NCBI GenBank assembly: GCA_964510205.1 | Contig: CAZEBW010000013.1 | Span: 1-64,000 of the forward strand | Direction: 5' to 3' | DNA length: 64,000 bases | Source of the DNA: CAZEBW01 sp964510205 | Lineage (GTDB): Bacteria > Chloroflexota > Anaerolineae > VGOG01 | Shown: positions 16,174-24,523 of the stretch, piece after piece | Layout: each line of letters opens with the position of its first letter | Numbering within the stretch: position 1 is the first letter of the stretch | Notes under the pieces: model-generated | Database searches by the model: none | What the model saw: only the letters and a program-made list of their open reading frames with translations | What the model was told of the DNA's origin: nothing | Translations under genes and position numbers: made by a program

Positions 16174-18429
16174 TTATCGAATTAAATACACTGCTAGCAA
16201 CATCAATACGCTGACGAAAGCGACCAGAAGGTAGTTCTGCGCCCGACCCGTCTGGACCTGCCGCAGCCCCCGCCCGGCCCACGCCGTCACCCGACCCAAC
16301 GAATCCACGAAGCCGTCAATGATCGGCAGGTCTACCAGGCGGAAGAAGGCCGTAGCCAGGGCCGCGCCAGCTCGCCCTACCAGGTTCACCGTGCCATCAA
16401 TGATCGGGATGTCAATGAAGCGGAAGAGGGCAGTGGATAAGGCCGCTCCTACCTTGCCGGCCAGGTTCACCGCGCCATCAATGATGGGGACGTCAACGAA
16501 GCGGAAGAGGGCGGAGGCCAGAGCCGCGCTCGCTCGGCCCACCCTGTTGATGATGGGATCAATGACCCAGCGATTGTCAAAGTAGAAAGATGTTCTGGAC
16601 AGCCACAGAGTAAAGCGAATGATCGTAGCCTGGTAAAATTCGTCGAAGTAGTACTTGTTCTTGAGCACGGTATGCAACGGCCCCAGCACCTTAACCAGCG
16701 GGTCCGGCTGGCCCTTCGCCAGCGGCCTGCGCCCGTAAACCAACCAGCCGAGGAACAGCCCGCCCACCGCCAGCAGCGCCGACAGAAGCATCACCGGCAC
16801 ACTGAGCGGCGTGGACGGGAACGCATGTCCCACGAAATGGTGGAACCAGTTGCGCCCCTCGCCAATGATCTCCTCTGGTATGCCTGCAAAGCCCAGCGTC
16901 AGAGCGAAAACGGACAGCAGCATCAGCGGCACGGTCATGGTGGGCGGCGTCTCGTGGGCGTGCTCAGCGTGGTGACCGCGCGGCCTGCCCAGGAAGGTAA
17001 GACAAATCTGTCGCCCAGTGTAGAAAGCGGTTAGGAAAGCAGCGACGGTCAGCAGCAGCCAGACGAAGAACGGCCAGGAGACCACCCCCTCGTGCAGAAA
17101 CTCGTGCCAGGCGTGGGCCAGGATCTCGTCCTTGCTCCAGAAACCGGCGGTGATGATGGGGAAGCCGGACAGGGCGAATCCGCCGGCCACGAAGGTCCAG
17201 AAAGTGATAGGCATCTTGTCCTTGAGACCGCCCATTTCCATCATGTTCTGCTCGTGGTGGCAGCCGATGATGACCGAACCGGAGCCCAAGAAGAGCAGGG
17301 CCTTGAAAAAGGCGTGGGTGATCAGGTGAAACGCGCCGGCCACGTAGGCCCCGATGCCCAGCGCGGCGATCATGTAGCCCAGTTGGCTGATGGTGGAGAA
17401 AGCCAGCACCCCCTTGATGTCGTCCTGGGCCACAGCGACGGTGGAGGAGAAGAGCGCGGTGAACGCGCCGATGAAGGCAATGACGCCCATGGTCGGGTTG
17501 TGATGCTCCATCTCGACCACGATGTGGAGTAGAGGGAAAATGCGGACCACTAGGAACACGCCAGCCGACACCATCGTCGCGGCATGGATCAGCGCGGAGA
17601 CGGGGGTAGGACCCTCCATAGCGTCGGGCAGCCAGACGTGCAGCGGGAACTGTGCCGACTTGCCCACCGCCCCGCCGAAAATGAGCAGCGCGATCACCGA
17701 AGCCACCGACCAGGTGCCCAGCAGGGGCAAGGTGACGGTATGCTCAGCCAGCGTTTGCAGCACCCCGTGGCTGAAGACCACATCGTAGCTCAGCGAACCC
17801 GTTTGGCCGTAGAGGTAGAGGATGCCCAGCAAGAAGAACAGGTCGCCGATCTTGGTGACGATGAACGCCTTGAGACCCGCCTCGCGGGGCGTGATCTTGT
17901 CGGGATCAGGATAGTTCTTGGCGAACCAGAAGCCGATGAGCAGATAAGAGCACAGCCCCATGATCTCCCAGGAGATGAAGAGCGTGAGCAGGTTTTCGGA
18001 GACCACCAGCCCCAGCATCCCCGCCGCGAAGAGGGAGATGTAGGCGAAGAACCGGGAGTAATTGGGATCCACCTCCTCGGTGCCGTATCCCATGTATCCG
18101 ATGGAGTAGATGAAGATCATCAGACACACGAAAGGCACCATGAAGAGGGTAATGGCTGATAGGGGATCAATCCAGGTGCCAATGGGGAACCAGGTGTCGC
18201 CCGTGGGGAACCAATCGGTGTGGAAATGGATGGGGTGCTCTTCCAAATGCGGGGTGGTAAACGCGCTGAAGGCCACCCCCCAGCCAATCACCCAGGACAG
18301 AGCGAGGGCTCCAATGGCGATACTGTGACTCAGCTTGCGGTTCTTGCCTGCAAATAGAATGATAATGGCAAAAGCCAGCAGAGGAAACAGCGGAATCAGC
18401 CAAGTTAGGTTAAAGAAGAACTCTCGCAT
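16174..18429 (-). CDS. nuoL: NADH-quinone oxidoreductase subunit L
   Basis: 751 residues, the distal pump of complex I with its long lateral helix. Core motifs include FVCLMIFIYSIGYMG and WLPDAMEGPTPVSALIHAA. It is about 100 residues longer than typical NuoL: residues 635-715 are three tandem 27-residue repeats (AAL-ALFRF-D-PIIDG pattern) inserted before the last membrane helix. Start ATG 18429 with GAGGTAATCC upstream. A quasi-periodic repeat separates it from nuoK. Confidence 0.95.
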   Translation of the reverse strand: MREFFFNLTWLIPLFPLLAFAIIILFAGKNRKLSHSIAIGALALSWVIGWGVAFSAFTTPHLEEHPIHFHTDWFPTGDTWFPIGTWIDPLSAITLFMVPFVCLMIFIYSIGYMGYGTEEVDPNYSRFFAYISLFAAGMLGLVVSENLLTLFISWEIMGLCSYLLIGFWFAKNYPDPDKITPREAGLKAFIVTKIGDLFFLLGILYLYGQTGSLSYDVVFSHGVLQTLAEHTVTLPLLGTWSVASVIALLIFGGAVGKSAQFPLHVWLPDAMEGPTPVSALIHAATMVSAGVFLVVRIFPLLHIVVEMEHHNPTMGVIAFIGAFTALFSSTVAVAQDDIKGVLAFSTISQLGYMIAALGIGAYVAGAFHLITHAFFKALLFLGSGSVIIGCHHEQNMMEMGGLKDKMPITFWTFVAGGFALSGFPIITAGFWSKDEILAHAWHEFLHEGVVSWPFFVWLLLTVAAFLTAFYTGRQICLTFLGRPRGHHAEHAHETPPTMTVPLMLLSVFALTLGFAGIPEEIIGEGRNWFHHFVGHAFPSTPLSVPVMLLSALLAVGGLFLGWLVYGRRPLAKGQPDPLVKVLGPLHTVLKNKYYFDEFYQATIIRFTLWLSRTSFYFDNRWVIDPIINRVGRASAALASALFRFVDVPIIDGAVNLAGKVGAALSTALFRFIDIPIIDGTVNLVGRAGAALATAFFRLVDLPIIDGFVDSLGRVTAWAGRGLRQVQTGRAQNYLLVAFVSVLMLLAVYLIR
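16285..16527 (-). repeat. Three tandem 81-bp coding repeats inside nuoL
   Basis: Three 27-residue units, consensus AALxxALFRFxDxPIIDG then xVNLxGRxG. Both DNA and protein are conserved, which indicates recent duplication in frame. The units fall in the C-terminal region around the lateral helix of NuoL. Confidence 0.9.
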
Positions 18430-18445
18430 GGATTACCTCGTTAGG

Positions 18446-18511
18446 GGCAAGGGATTAGTGATCAGGGATTAGGGATCAGATATCCCTGGTCCCTGATCCC
18501 TTATCCCTTGT
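18446..18511. repeat. GGGATTAG-type quasi-periodic inverted repeat, copy 1
   Basis: GGGATTAGTGATCAGGGATT followed by its complement CCTGATCCCTTATCCCTT, between nuoK and nuoL. A single-orientation relative is at 23432-23480. Confidence 0.75.
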
Positions 18512-18518
18512 CACTGCT

Positions 18519-18827
18519 TTACCATTTCATCAAGTCAACTTCTTCCACGACCACCGTATCGCGGCTGCGATAGATGGCGATGGTCAGAGCCAGGCCCACG
18601 GCGGCTTCGGCGGCGGCCACGGTGAGGACGAAGATAGCGAAGACCTGGCCGATGACCGCCTGGGGGCTGGTGTAGCGCCAGAAGGCCACCAGGTTGATGT
18701 TCACCGCGTTGAGCATCAGCTCGATGCCCATCAGGATGCCGATGGCGTTGCGACGAGACAGCACGCCGTACAAGCCGATACAGAACAGCGCGGCGGCGAC
18801 AATCAAGTACCAACTCAGCGGTATCAT
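18519..18827 (-). CDS. nuoK: NADH-quinone oxidoreductase subunit K
   Basis: 102 residues and three helices, with the two conserved membrane glutamates (GIELMLNAVNINLVAF and AEAAVGLA) that belong to the proton path linking the quinone site to the pumps. Its ATG follows the nuoJ stop directly (TAGATG), giving tight coupling. Confidence 0.95.
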   Translation of the reverse strand: MIPLSWYLIVAAALFCIGLYGVLSRRNAIGILMGIELMLNAVNINLVAFWRYTSPQAVIGQVFAIFVLTVAAAEAAVGLALTIAIYRSRDTVVVEEVDLMKW

Positions 18828-19316
18828 CTACTCTCTCTCCCTGGCAATGATGATCGAACCCACCAGCGCCACCAGCAGCAGCACCGAAGCCACCTCGAAG
18901 GGCACGGCATAGGTGCTCATCAGCTCCTGGCCGAGGAGGCTGATGCTCTCGGCGGAAACGTCTCCCCCGACTACGGGCCAATTCACCCTAAGCAGAACCA
19001 AGCCCAACACGGCGAAGAAGAGCAAGGCCACCAGCCCCGAGATGCCCCATTGGGCGTTGCGCTGCACCAGGTCCTCAGCCATCAGGCGGCGGGTGAGCAT
19101 GATGGCGAAGATGATCAGGATGGAGATGGCTCCTACGTAGACCAAAATCTGCACCGCAGCCAGGAACCCTGCATCTAACAGAACGTATAATCCCGCCACC
19201 CCCACGAAGGAAAGAACCAGGAAAAGCGCGCTGTGAAACAGGTTCTTTCTGGTCACGACGGCCAAGGCGGCCCCTAAGGTTATAATGCTAAGGACAATGA
19301 AAACAAACTGCAACAT
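18828..19316 (-). CDS. nuoJ: NADH-quinone oxidoreductase subunit J
   Basis: 162 residues with five membrane helices, including VGAISILIIFAIMLTRRL, the conserved TM3 region whose pi-bulge transmits conformational change. GGGAG inside the end of nuoI serves as ribosome site; only two bases separate the genes. Confidence 0.94.
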   Translation of the reverse strand: MLQFVFIVLSIITLGAALAVVTRKNLFHSALFLVLSFVGVAGLYVLLDAGFLAAVQILVYVGAISILIIFAIMLTRRLMAEDLVQRNAQWGISGLVALLFFAVLGLVLLRVNWPVVGGDVSAESISLLGQELMSTYAVPFEVASVLLLVALVGSIIIARERE

Positions 19317-19318
19317 GA

Positions 19319-19816
19319 CTACTCCCAGTCCTTCCCCGCTTCGTGAACGCCGGCCTTATCCCCGACGGCCAACAGCTTCTCCAAATCCCACACCAGGTCT
19401 GGCGAATAGCCGGCCAGTTCGTACTCGTGGCTCATCTCGATGGCGCTGAAGTTGCAGGCCTCCACGCAGAGGCGACAGAAAAGGCAGCGCGATAGCTTGT
19501 AATGGAAGGCCGTCACTTTTCGATCCCGACCCTTGCCCTCTCCTTCCACCGCCAGGACATCGTTGGGGCAAGCCCGCACACACAGTCCGCAAGCGGTGCA
19601 CTTCGGCTCGCCCGTCTCGGCGTCGCGCAGTTGCATCAGCGCGCCACGGAAGCGCGGGAACATGGGCAACTTCTCCTCGGGGTACTGCACCGTGAAGAGC
19701 CCCTCCAACGTGGGATCGGGACGGCTTCCCTCTCGAATCCCCACATGTCCCAGATAGCTCTGGATGAAATGCTTCCCCGTCGTCAACAAACCTTTTATTA
19801 CGCCTAGACCAAACAT
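19319..19816 (-). CDS. nuoI: NADH-quinone oxidoreductase subunit I (2x[4Fe-4S] ferredoxin-like)
   Basis: 165 residues with two CxxCxxCxxxCP-type motifs, CTACGLCVRACPND and CLFCRLCVEACN, binding clusters N6a and N6b that pass electrons to NuoB. An N-terminal amphipathic helix contacts NuoH. ATG 19816 has GAGG five bases upstream; a GTG two codons earlier (19822) is less well placed. Confidence 0.95.
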   Translation of the reverse strand: MFGLGVIKGLLTTGKHFIQSYLGHVGIREGSRPDPTLEGLFTVQYPEEKLPMFPRFRGALMQLRDAETGEPKCTACGLCVRACPNDVLAVEGEGKGRDRKVTAFHYKLSRCLFCRLCVEACNFSAIEMSHEYELAGYSPDLVWDLEKLLAVGDKAGVHEAGKDWE

Positions 19817-19831
19817 GAACACCTCTGTGTC

Positions 19832-19927
19832 CGTAAGTTCGTAAACTCGTACATTCGTAAGTTCGTAAATTCGTAGCTTCGTAGATTGGGCACGAATGTA
19901 CGAATCCCGAATTTACGAATCTACGAA
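19832..19927. repeat. ATTCGTAGA-type quasi-periodic inverted repeat, copy 2
   Basis: CGTAAGTTCGTAAACTCGTA units fold against CGAATCCCGAATTTACGAAT. The repeat fills the nuoH-nuoI gap and contains the nuoH stop codon. Confidence 0.8.
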
Positions 19928-21075
19928 GATGTGATGCGCTGTAGTCGCTTGGACCCCGTCTTGCGAGCGGCAAAGCCAAGGATGCCGACCACGACGACGG
20001 CCACGACGATGTTGGCCACCAGCAGGACGATGTCTTGCGCCAGCCCGTCGGCGACCAGCTTGTCCACCAAGCCGACGACCATCAGATTGACCAGGGCCAG
20101 CGGCACCAGGAATTTCCAGGCCAGGTTCATCAGGTGGTCAATGCGGATGCGCGGGATCATGCTGCGCACCCACCAGAAGAAAAAGATGACCGCCGCGCAC
20201 TTGACAAAGAACCAAAAATAGCCCGGCAGGATGGGGCCGCGCCAGCCACCCAGGAAGAGGGTGGTGATGACGGCCGACATGGCGAACAAGTTAATGTACT
20301 CGGCCATGAAGAACATCACAAACTTCATCCCGCTGTACTCGGTGAAATAGCCGGCCACCAGCTCCGAGTCGGCCTCGATCATGTCGAAGGGGGCGCGGTA
20401 CAGCTCGGCGAAGGCCGCCAGCATGTAAACGAAGAAAACCATGGGCATGGTGATGAGGTGCGGCACCGACTGCTGGCGCACGATCTGGACCATGGACATC
20501 GAGCCGGTCAGCAGGACCACGGCCACGATGCTCAGAAGCATCGGAATCTCGTAGCTAATGAGCTGGGCCACCACGCGAAAGGCGCCAAGCAGTGAGTACT
20601 TGTTGTTGGACGACCAGCCGGCCATCAAGATGGCGATAGTGCCCACGGAAGCGATCGCTACGACGTACAAGACGCCGATGTTGAGATCAGCGCCCCACAT
20701 CCCCTCGCCAAAAGGCAGCACAGCGTAGATGAGCACAGCGGGGATGATGATGCAGATGGGGGCCAAAAGATGCACCCAGTAGTCGGCTCCCTGGGGAACG
20801 ATGTCCTCTTTGGTCAGCATCTTGATGCCGTCGGCCACAGGGGTGAGGATGCCCCACGGTCCCCAGCGGTTGGGGCCCAAGCGATCCTGGAACCGCCCGA
20901 TGACCTTGCGCTCGCCCAGGGTGAGCACCAGCACCGAGCCCAGCCCGACGAAGAGGAGGATGAGGCCCACTCCGAAGTGCACCACGGCTTTTGCGGCCCA
21001 CATCGGCAGGAACCCGGCCAGCCAGGCGGTGATAGCCTCACGAAGATTGACGAACAGCAGATTCAGTGCGTCCAT
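19921..21075 (-). CDS. nuoH: NADH-quinone oxidoreductase subunit H
   Basis: 384 residues and eight helices; it forms the quinone chamber with NuoB/NuoD. Signature GERKVIGRFQDRLGPNRWGP is intact, as is the acidic loop around APFDMIEADSELVAGYFTEYSG. Start ATG 21075 has AAGGGA upstream; the longer open frame is repeat-derived. Its terminal codons and stop are part of the quasi-periodic repeat at 19832-19927. Confidence 0.95.
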   Translation of the reverse strand: MDALNLLFVNLREAITAWLAGFLPMWAAKAVVHFGVGLILLFVGLGSVLVLTLGERKVIGRFQDRLGPNRWGPWGILTPVADGIKMLTKEDIVPQGADYWVHLLAPICIIIPAVLIYAVLPFGEGMWGADLNIGVLYVVAIASVGTIAILMAGWSSNNKYSLLGAFRVVAQLISYEIPMLLSIVAVVLLTGSMSMVQIVRQQSVPHLITMPMVFFVYMLAAFAELYRAPFDMIEADSELVAGYFTEYSGMKFVMFFMAEYINLFAMSAVITTLFLGGWRGPILPGYFWFFVKCAAVIFFFWWVRSMIPRIRIDHLMNLAWKFLVPLALVNLMVVGLVDKLVADGLAQDIVLLVANIVVAVVVVGILGFAARKTGSKRLQRITSS

Positions 21076-21097
21076 GCTTTGTTCCCTTGAGTATGAT

Positions 21098-21264
21098 GTC
21101 ATTGCGAGCCGGAGGCGAAGCAATCTCCCGCCAGCGAGTTGGAGATTGCTTCGTCGCTCCGCTCCTACTCAGAAACTTGTCTGTCATTGCGAGCCGAAGG
21201 CGAAGCAATCCCCACTCCGCGAACTGGAGATTGCTTCGGCACAAAAACCGTGCCCCGCAATGAC
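21098..21264. repeat. GTCATTGCGAGC palindromic element, composite copy 2
   Basis: Two GTCATTGCGAGC left ends (21098 and 21183) and one right end (CCCCGCAATGAC, 21253-21264), so one element may have inserted in or recombined with another. A partial end lies at about 21301-21323. It occupies the nuoD-nuoH gap. Confidence 0.82.
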
Positions 21265-21341
21265 GCTATGAAGTTTCTGCCTCCTACGGATGACGCACCG
21301 CGTCATGGAAGACTCGCAATGACAGGACGAGTAGCTGTCCC

Positions 21342-22475
21342 CTAACGATCCAAGTCGGCCATGGTCAGGTTGATGCTGCCCAGAATAATGACCACGTCCT
21401 GTATCTTGTGCCCCGCGCACATCTCCTTCAGCGCGCTGAGGTTGATCTGCGACGGCGGGCGGATGCGGACGCGGTAGGGATTGGCCGAGCCATCGCTCAC
21501 GACGTAGAAGCTCAGCTCTCCCTTGGGGCACTCGATGCGCCCGTAGGCCTCGCCTTCGGGCGGACGGCGCAAGGCTCGCTTCGCCTTAGCGTTCATCACC
21601 TCGCCCTCGGGAATGCCGTCCAACGCCTGATCAATGATCCGCACGCTCTGGTGCATCTCTTTGATGTGCTGCAGGTAGCGGTCGTAGACGTCGCCGTTGG
21701 GGCAGGTGGGCACTTCAAAGTCGAAGCGGTCGTAGATGGAGTAGCGATCTACTTTGCGGACGTCGTAGTCCACACCGGAGGCCCGCAGCATAGGGCCGGT
21801 GATGCTGGCGTTGATGGCCACGTCAGCGGGCAGCACCCCGACATCCACCGAGCGGGCCAGGAAGATTTCGTTCTCGTTGAGGAAGGTCTCTAATTGGTCA
21901 ACGAAGCCTTTGAAGTGATCGTTGAACTTCTTAGCAGCCGGCAGGAAGTCTTCTGGCAGGTCAACCGACACGCCGCCGGGCCGCATGTAGTTGCACATCA
22001 TCCGCGAGCCACAAGCCATCTCAAAGAGGTCGAGAATGTGCTCACGGGCTCGGAAACAATAAAGAACCGGCGTGAAATACGCGCCCAGCTCATTCCACAG
22101 GAAGCCGATGGCCATCATGTGATTGATCAAGCGAGTCAGCTCGGCCATGATGACGCGGATGTACTCTGCCCGTTCAGGCACCTCAAGCCCCAGCAGCTTC
22201 TCCACGGCCACCACATACGCCTGGTTATTGGTCATCGAGCAGATGTAGTCCAGGCGGTCGGTCAGCGGCACCACCTGTACATAGGTGCCTTCCTCGCAGA
22301 GCTTCTCAATGCCGCGATGCAGGTAGCCCGTCACCGGTTCAAGGCCCACCACAGCCTCGCCGTCCAGCTGCAATCTCAGCCTGAACACCCCGTGCGTGCT
22401 AGGGTGTTGAGGACCCATGTTGAGGGCGATGGTCTCTGTTCTTAGCATGTGTTGTCCAGTTGGCTTATCGTTCAT
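21342..22475 (-). CDS. nuoD: NADH-quinone oxidoreductase subunit D (49-kDa)
   Basis: 377 residues, homologous to the large subunit of NiFe hydrogenase. It has the quinone-site segment MGPQHPSTHGVFRL and C-terminal GSINLTMADLDR. It is not fused to NuoC. Neither ATG 22475 nor ATG 22448 has a strong ribosome site; the first is used. A HicBA pair separates it from nuoC, whose gene would normally be adjacent. Confidence 0.95.
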   Translation of the reverse strand: MNDKPTGQHMLRTETIALNMGPQHPSTHGVFRLRLQLDGEAVVGLEPVTGYLHRGIEKLCEEGTYVQVVPLTDRLDYICSMTNNQAYVVAVEKLLGLEVPERAEYIRVIMAELTRLINHMMAIGFLWNELGAYFTPVLYCFRAREHILDLFEMACGSRMMCNYMRPGGVSVDLPEDFLPAAKKFNDHFKGFVDQLETFLNENEIFLARSVDVGVLPADVAINASITGPMLRASGVDYDVRKVDRYSIYDRFDFEVPTCPNGDVYDRYLQHIKEMHQSVRIIDQALDGIPEGEVMNAKAKRALRRPPEGEAYGRIECPKGELSFYVVSDGSANPYRVRIRPPSQINLSALKEMCAGHKIQDVVIILGSINLTMADLDR

Positions 22476-22502
22476 GATTTATCGTCGCCGGTAGATTCTG
22501 TC

Positions 22503-22715
22503 TCAGAGCAGTTTCTTGAACTCCTCGACCGTCAGCCCCGCGTCTTTGACGATTCCACCCATTGTGAACGCGTTGATCGGATTGGCGCGTGGGATGATGA
22601 TAATTCGCTCACCATCAGTCATGGAGATGTGCTTACCTTCACGAACTACCCAAAAGCCAGACTTCCGAAACGCCCTGACAGCGCGACGGTGGGGCACACC
22701 TGGAAGCTTCGGCAT
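22503..22715 (-). CDS. hicA: HicA-type mRNA interferase toxin
   Basis: A 70-residue double-stranded-RNA-binding-like fold typical of HicA/YcfA, with catalytic His29 in VVREGKHISMTDG and the phosphate-contacting stretch RIIIIPRAN. It cleaves mRNA when not bound by HicB. It lies three bases after hicB and 28 bases before nuoD, inside the nuo operon. Confidence 0.9.
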   Translation of the reverse strand: MPKLPGVPHRRAVRAFRKSGFWVVREGKHISMTDGERIIIIPRANPINAFTMGGIVKDAGLTVEEFKKLL

Positions 22716-22718
22716 AAC

Positions 22719-22916
22719 TTACGCCGGCACCTCAACCAAGCGAGAGGCTTTATCTTTCAGCAGTTCCTCGACTGTGGCCAGGTAGGTCTCTATGGCGTCC
22801 TTTATGTTTTCGAGTGCTTCTTCTTCCGTTGTGCCTTGGGACCAACATCCGGGCAATCCAGGACACCAGACTGCATAACCTTCGTCAGTTTTCTCAAGTT
22901 TGACTCTGTACCTCAT
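22719..22916 (-). CDS. hicB: HicB-type antitoxin
   Basis: 65 residues with the partial RNase-H-like HicB fold (EGYAVWCPGLPGCWSQGTT, then helix EEEALENIKDAIETYL). There is no added DNA-binding domain. ATG 22916 has GTGAGG five bases upstream; ATG 22934 would overlap the nuoC stop by seven bases. The antitoxin-first order means toxin and antitoxin expression would be tied to the complex I operon. Confidence 0.88.
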   Translation of the reverse strand: MRYRVKLEKTDEGYAVWCPGLPGCWSQGTTEEEALENIKDAIETYLATVEELLKDKASRLVEVPA

Positions 22917-22927
22917 TTGAACCTCAC

Positions 22928-23422
22928 TCACCATTCCGGCCCCGTAGGTCGCGTGGGCTTCAGATCCTCAAAGGTGTAAGTCCGATTCTCGAAATCCTTG
23001 CGCAGCGGGTGGCCGGGGAACCCATCCCAGAGCAGAATACGCTTGAGATTGGGGTGGCCCTCGAAGCGAATGCCCATCATATCATAGGCCTCGCGCTCTT
23101 GGAAGTTGGCCCCCCGCCAAATGGGCGTCACCGACGGAACGATCGGGGTCTCCTTGTCCTCGACATAGGCCTTCAGCACAAAAGGCTCCGTGGTCCGATT
23201 CTTGATGGACCACAGGTGATACACAACCTCGAATCGCTGCGGCCGATCCACCGCCGTCAGCAAGGCCAGGTAATCCAGACCGCACTCGTCGTGCAGGAAC
23301 TGCGCCACCTCGGCCACCGCCTGCGGTTGGACAGCCACCGTGAAATCAATCAACTCCGGCGCTTCAACCACAGCGTCGGGATATTTCTCTCTTAGCTTGT
23401 CCAGAATCTCCTGGTTCGTCAC
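22928..23422 (-). CDS. nuoC: NADH-quinone oxidoreductase subunit C (30-kDa)
   Basis: 164 residues with the family signature EREAYDMMGIRFEGHPNLKR and the C-terminal proline-rich tail. It contacts NuoD/NuoI in the peripheral arm. The start is GTG 23422 with GGGAG four bases upstream. It is directly followed by hicB. Confidence 0.95.
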   Translation of the reverse strand: MTNQEILDKLREKYPDAVVEAPELIDFTVAVQPQAVAEVAQFLHDECGLDYLALLTAVDRPQRFEVVYHLWSIKNRTTEPFVLKAYVEDKETPIVPSVTPIWRGANFQEREAYDMMGIRFEGHPNLKRILLWDGFPGHPLRKDFENRTYTFEDLKPTRPTGPEW

Positions 23423-23431
23423 TCCGCTCCC

Positions 23432-23480
23432 TCACTGATTACTGTCCCTGATTCCTAATCCCTAGTCCCTAATCCCTATT
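23432..23480. repeat. GGGATTAG-type repeat, copy 2, supplying the nuoB stop codon
   Basis: On the minus strand units of AGGGATTAGGGACTAGGGAT follow each other. The last nuoB codons and stop (AGG GAT TAG) are the first repeat unit. Confidence 0.8.
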
Positions 23481-23975
23481 GTACCACGACACTGTCTTGA
23501 TAGACTGCTTCATCACCATATCGTGCAGTTTCATGAACCCGTTGAGCAAAGCCTCGGGGCGCGGGGGGCAGCCCGGCACGTACACATCCACCGGCAGGAT
23601 CTCATTGGCTCCTTGCAGCACGGCATAGGAAGGAAAAGGGCCGCCCGATATGGCGCAGTTGCCCATGGCCAGCACATACTTAGGTTCGGGCATCTGATTG
23701 TAGATGCGCAGCACCTGGGGGGCCATCTTGTGCGTGATGGTGCCCGCCACGATCATCAAATCGGCCTGCCTGGGCGAGGGACGCATGATCTCCATCCCGA
23801 AGCGCGACATGTCATAGCGAGCAGACGCCGCGGCGATCATCTCAATGGCGCAGCAGGCCAACCCAAAGCTCACCGGCCACATGCTCGACTTGCGCCCCCA
23901 GTTGTAGACCTTGTCTACCGTGGTGAGAAAAATGTTGCGCTTAAGCTGCTCTTCAATCAATTCTTCTTCAGACAT
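23469..23975 (-). CDS. nuoB: NADH-quinone oxidoreductase subunit B (N2 cluster)
   Basis: 168 residues. The ligands of the terminal [4Fe-4S] cluster N2 are all present: tandem Cys41-Cys42 (LACCAIEM), Cys107 (GNCAISGG) and Cys136 (PGCPPRPEA). ATG 23975 with AGAGGAATCT upstream is preferred over an in-frame ATG five codons earlier. The terminal RD-stop lies in a GGGATTAG repeat. Confidence 0.95.
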   Translation of the reverse strand: MSEEELIEEQLKRNIFLTTVDKVYNWGRKSSMWPVSFGLACCAIEMIAAASARYDMSRFGMEIMRPSPRQADLMIVAGTITHKMAPQVLRIYNQMPEPKYVLAMGNCAISGGPFPSYAVLQGANEILPVDVYVPGCPPRPEALLNGFMKLHDMVMKQSIKTVSWYNRD

Positions 23976-24008
23976 AGATTCCTCTTGCATCCTGCCTCTT
24001 GCCTCTTG

Positions 24009-24371
24009 CTAGACCCACTCTAGCGCGCCCTTCCGCCAGGCGTAAATCAGGCCGCCGACCAAGATGGCCAGGAAGATGAACATCTCCACCAGGGCGAAGA
24101 GGCCCAGCTTATTGTAGGCCACTGCCCAGGGGTAAAGAAAAACGGTCTCGATATCGAAGATGACGAAGACCAGGGCATAGATGTAGTACTGAACCCTGAA
24201 CTGTACCCACGTCTCTCCGACGGTCTCGAGACCGCATTCGTAGACGGAAGACTTGATCGGATTTGGCTTTTTGGGGCGAATAACGAAGGCCAAGGCTAAG
24301 GCGATGATGGGAAACAAAACAGCGATAAGGGCGAAGATGCCGATGAAGGTATAGTTTGTCAGCAAAGCCAC
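24009..24371 (-). CDS. nuoA: NADH-quinone oxidoreductase subunit A
   Basis: About 120 residues and three helices, with the conserved loop PNPIKSSVYECGLETVG and membrane acidic residues (VFVIFDIETVFLYPW). First gene of the nuo operon. A GTG at 24371 or TTG at 24365 follows GAAGGAG; the longer open frame runs into the promoter and was not used. Confidence 0.92.
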   Translation of the reverse strand: MALLTNYTFIGIFALIAVLFPIIALALAFVIRPKKPNPIKSSVYECGLETVGETWVQFRVQYYIYALVFVIFDIETVFLYPWAVAYNKLGLFALVEMFIFLAILVGGLIYAWRKGALEWV

Positions 24372-24405
24372 AACTCCTTCGTTGAGTGTGTCACAAACGG
24401 GCAGT

Positions 24406-24434
24406 ATTATAACATACTTCTCGAAAAAGGGCAA
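24406..24434 (-). promoter_or_regulatory. nuo operon promoter, proximal copy
   Basis: TTGCCC (24429-24434), a 17-base spacer and a perfect TATAAT (24406-24411) on the minus strand, about 35 bases upstream of nuoA. It lies in the first half of a duplicated segment. Confidence 0.75.
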
Positions 24435-24494
24435 ACACAAAGTCGCGGCGCAAAGAGCCCATCCTCCCTGCCGAGCTTACCACAAACGGGCGAT

Positions 24495-24523
24495 ATTATA
24501 ACATACTTCTCGCAAAAGCGCAA
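24495..24523 (-). promoter_or_regulatory. nuo operon promoter, distal copy
   Basis: TTGCGC (24518-24523), a 17-base spacer and TATAAT (24495-24500), the second copy of the duplicated promoter. The intergenic region is shared with the divergent FemAB-like gene. Confidence 0.7.

Noticed and set aside
14620..16185. A 521-codon open frame on the plus strand
   Set aside because: It is the exact antisense of nuoM, rich in charged and His residues typical of antisense frames in GC-rich DNA, with no ribosome site.
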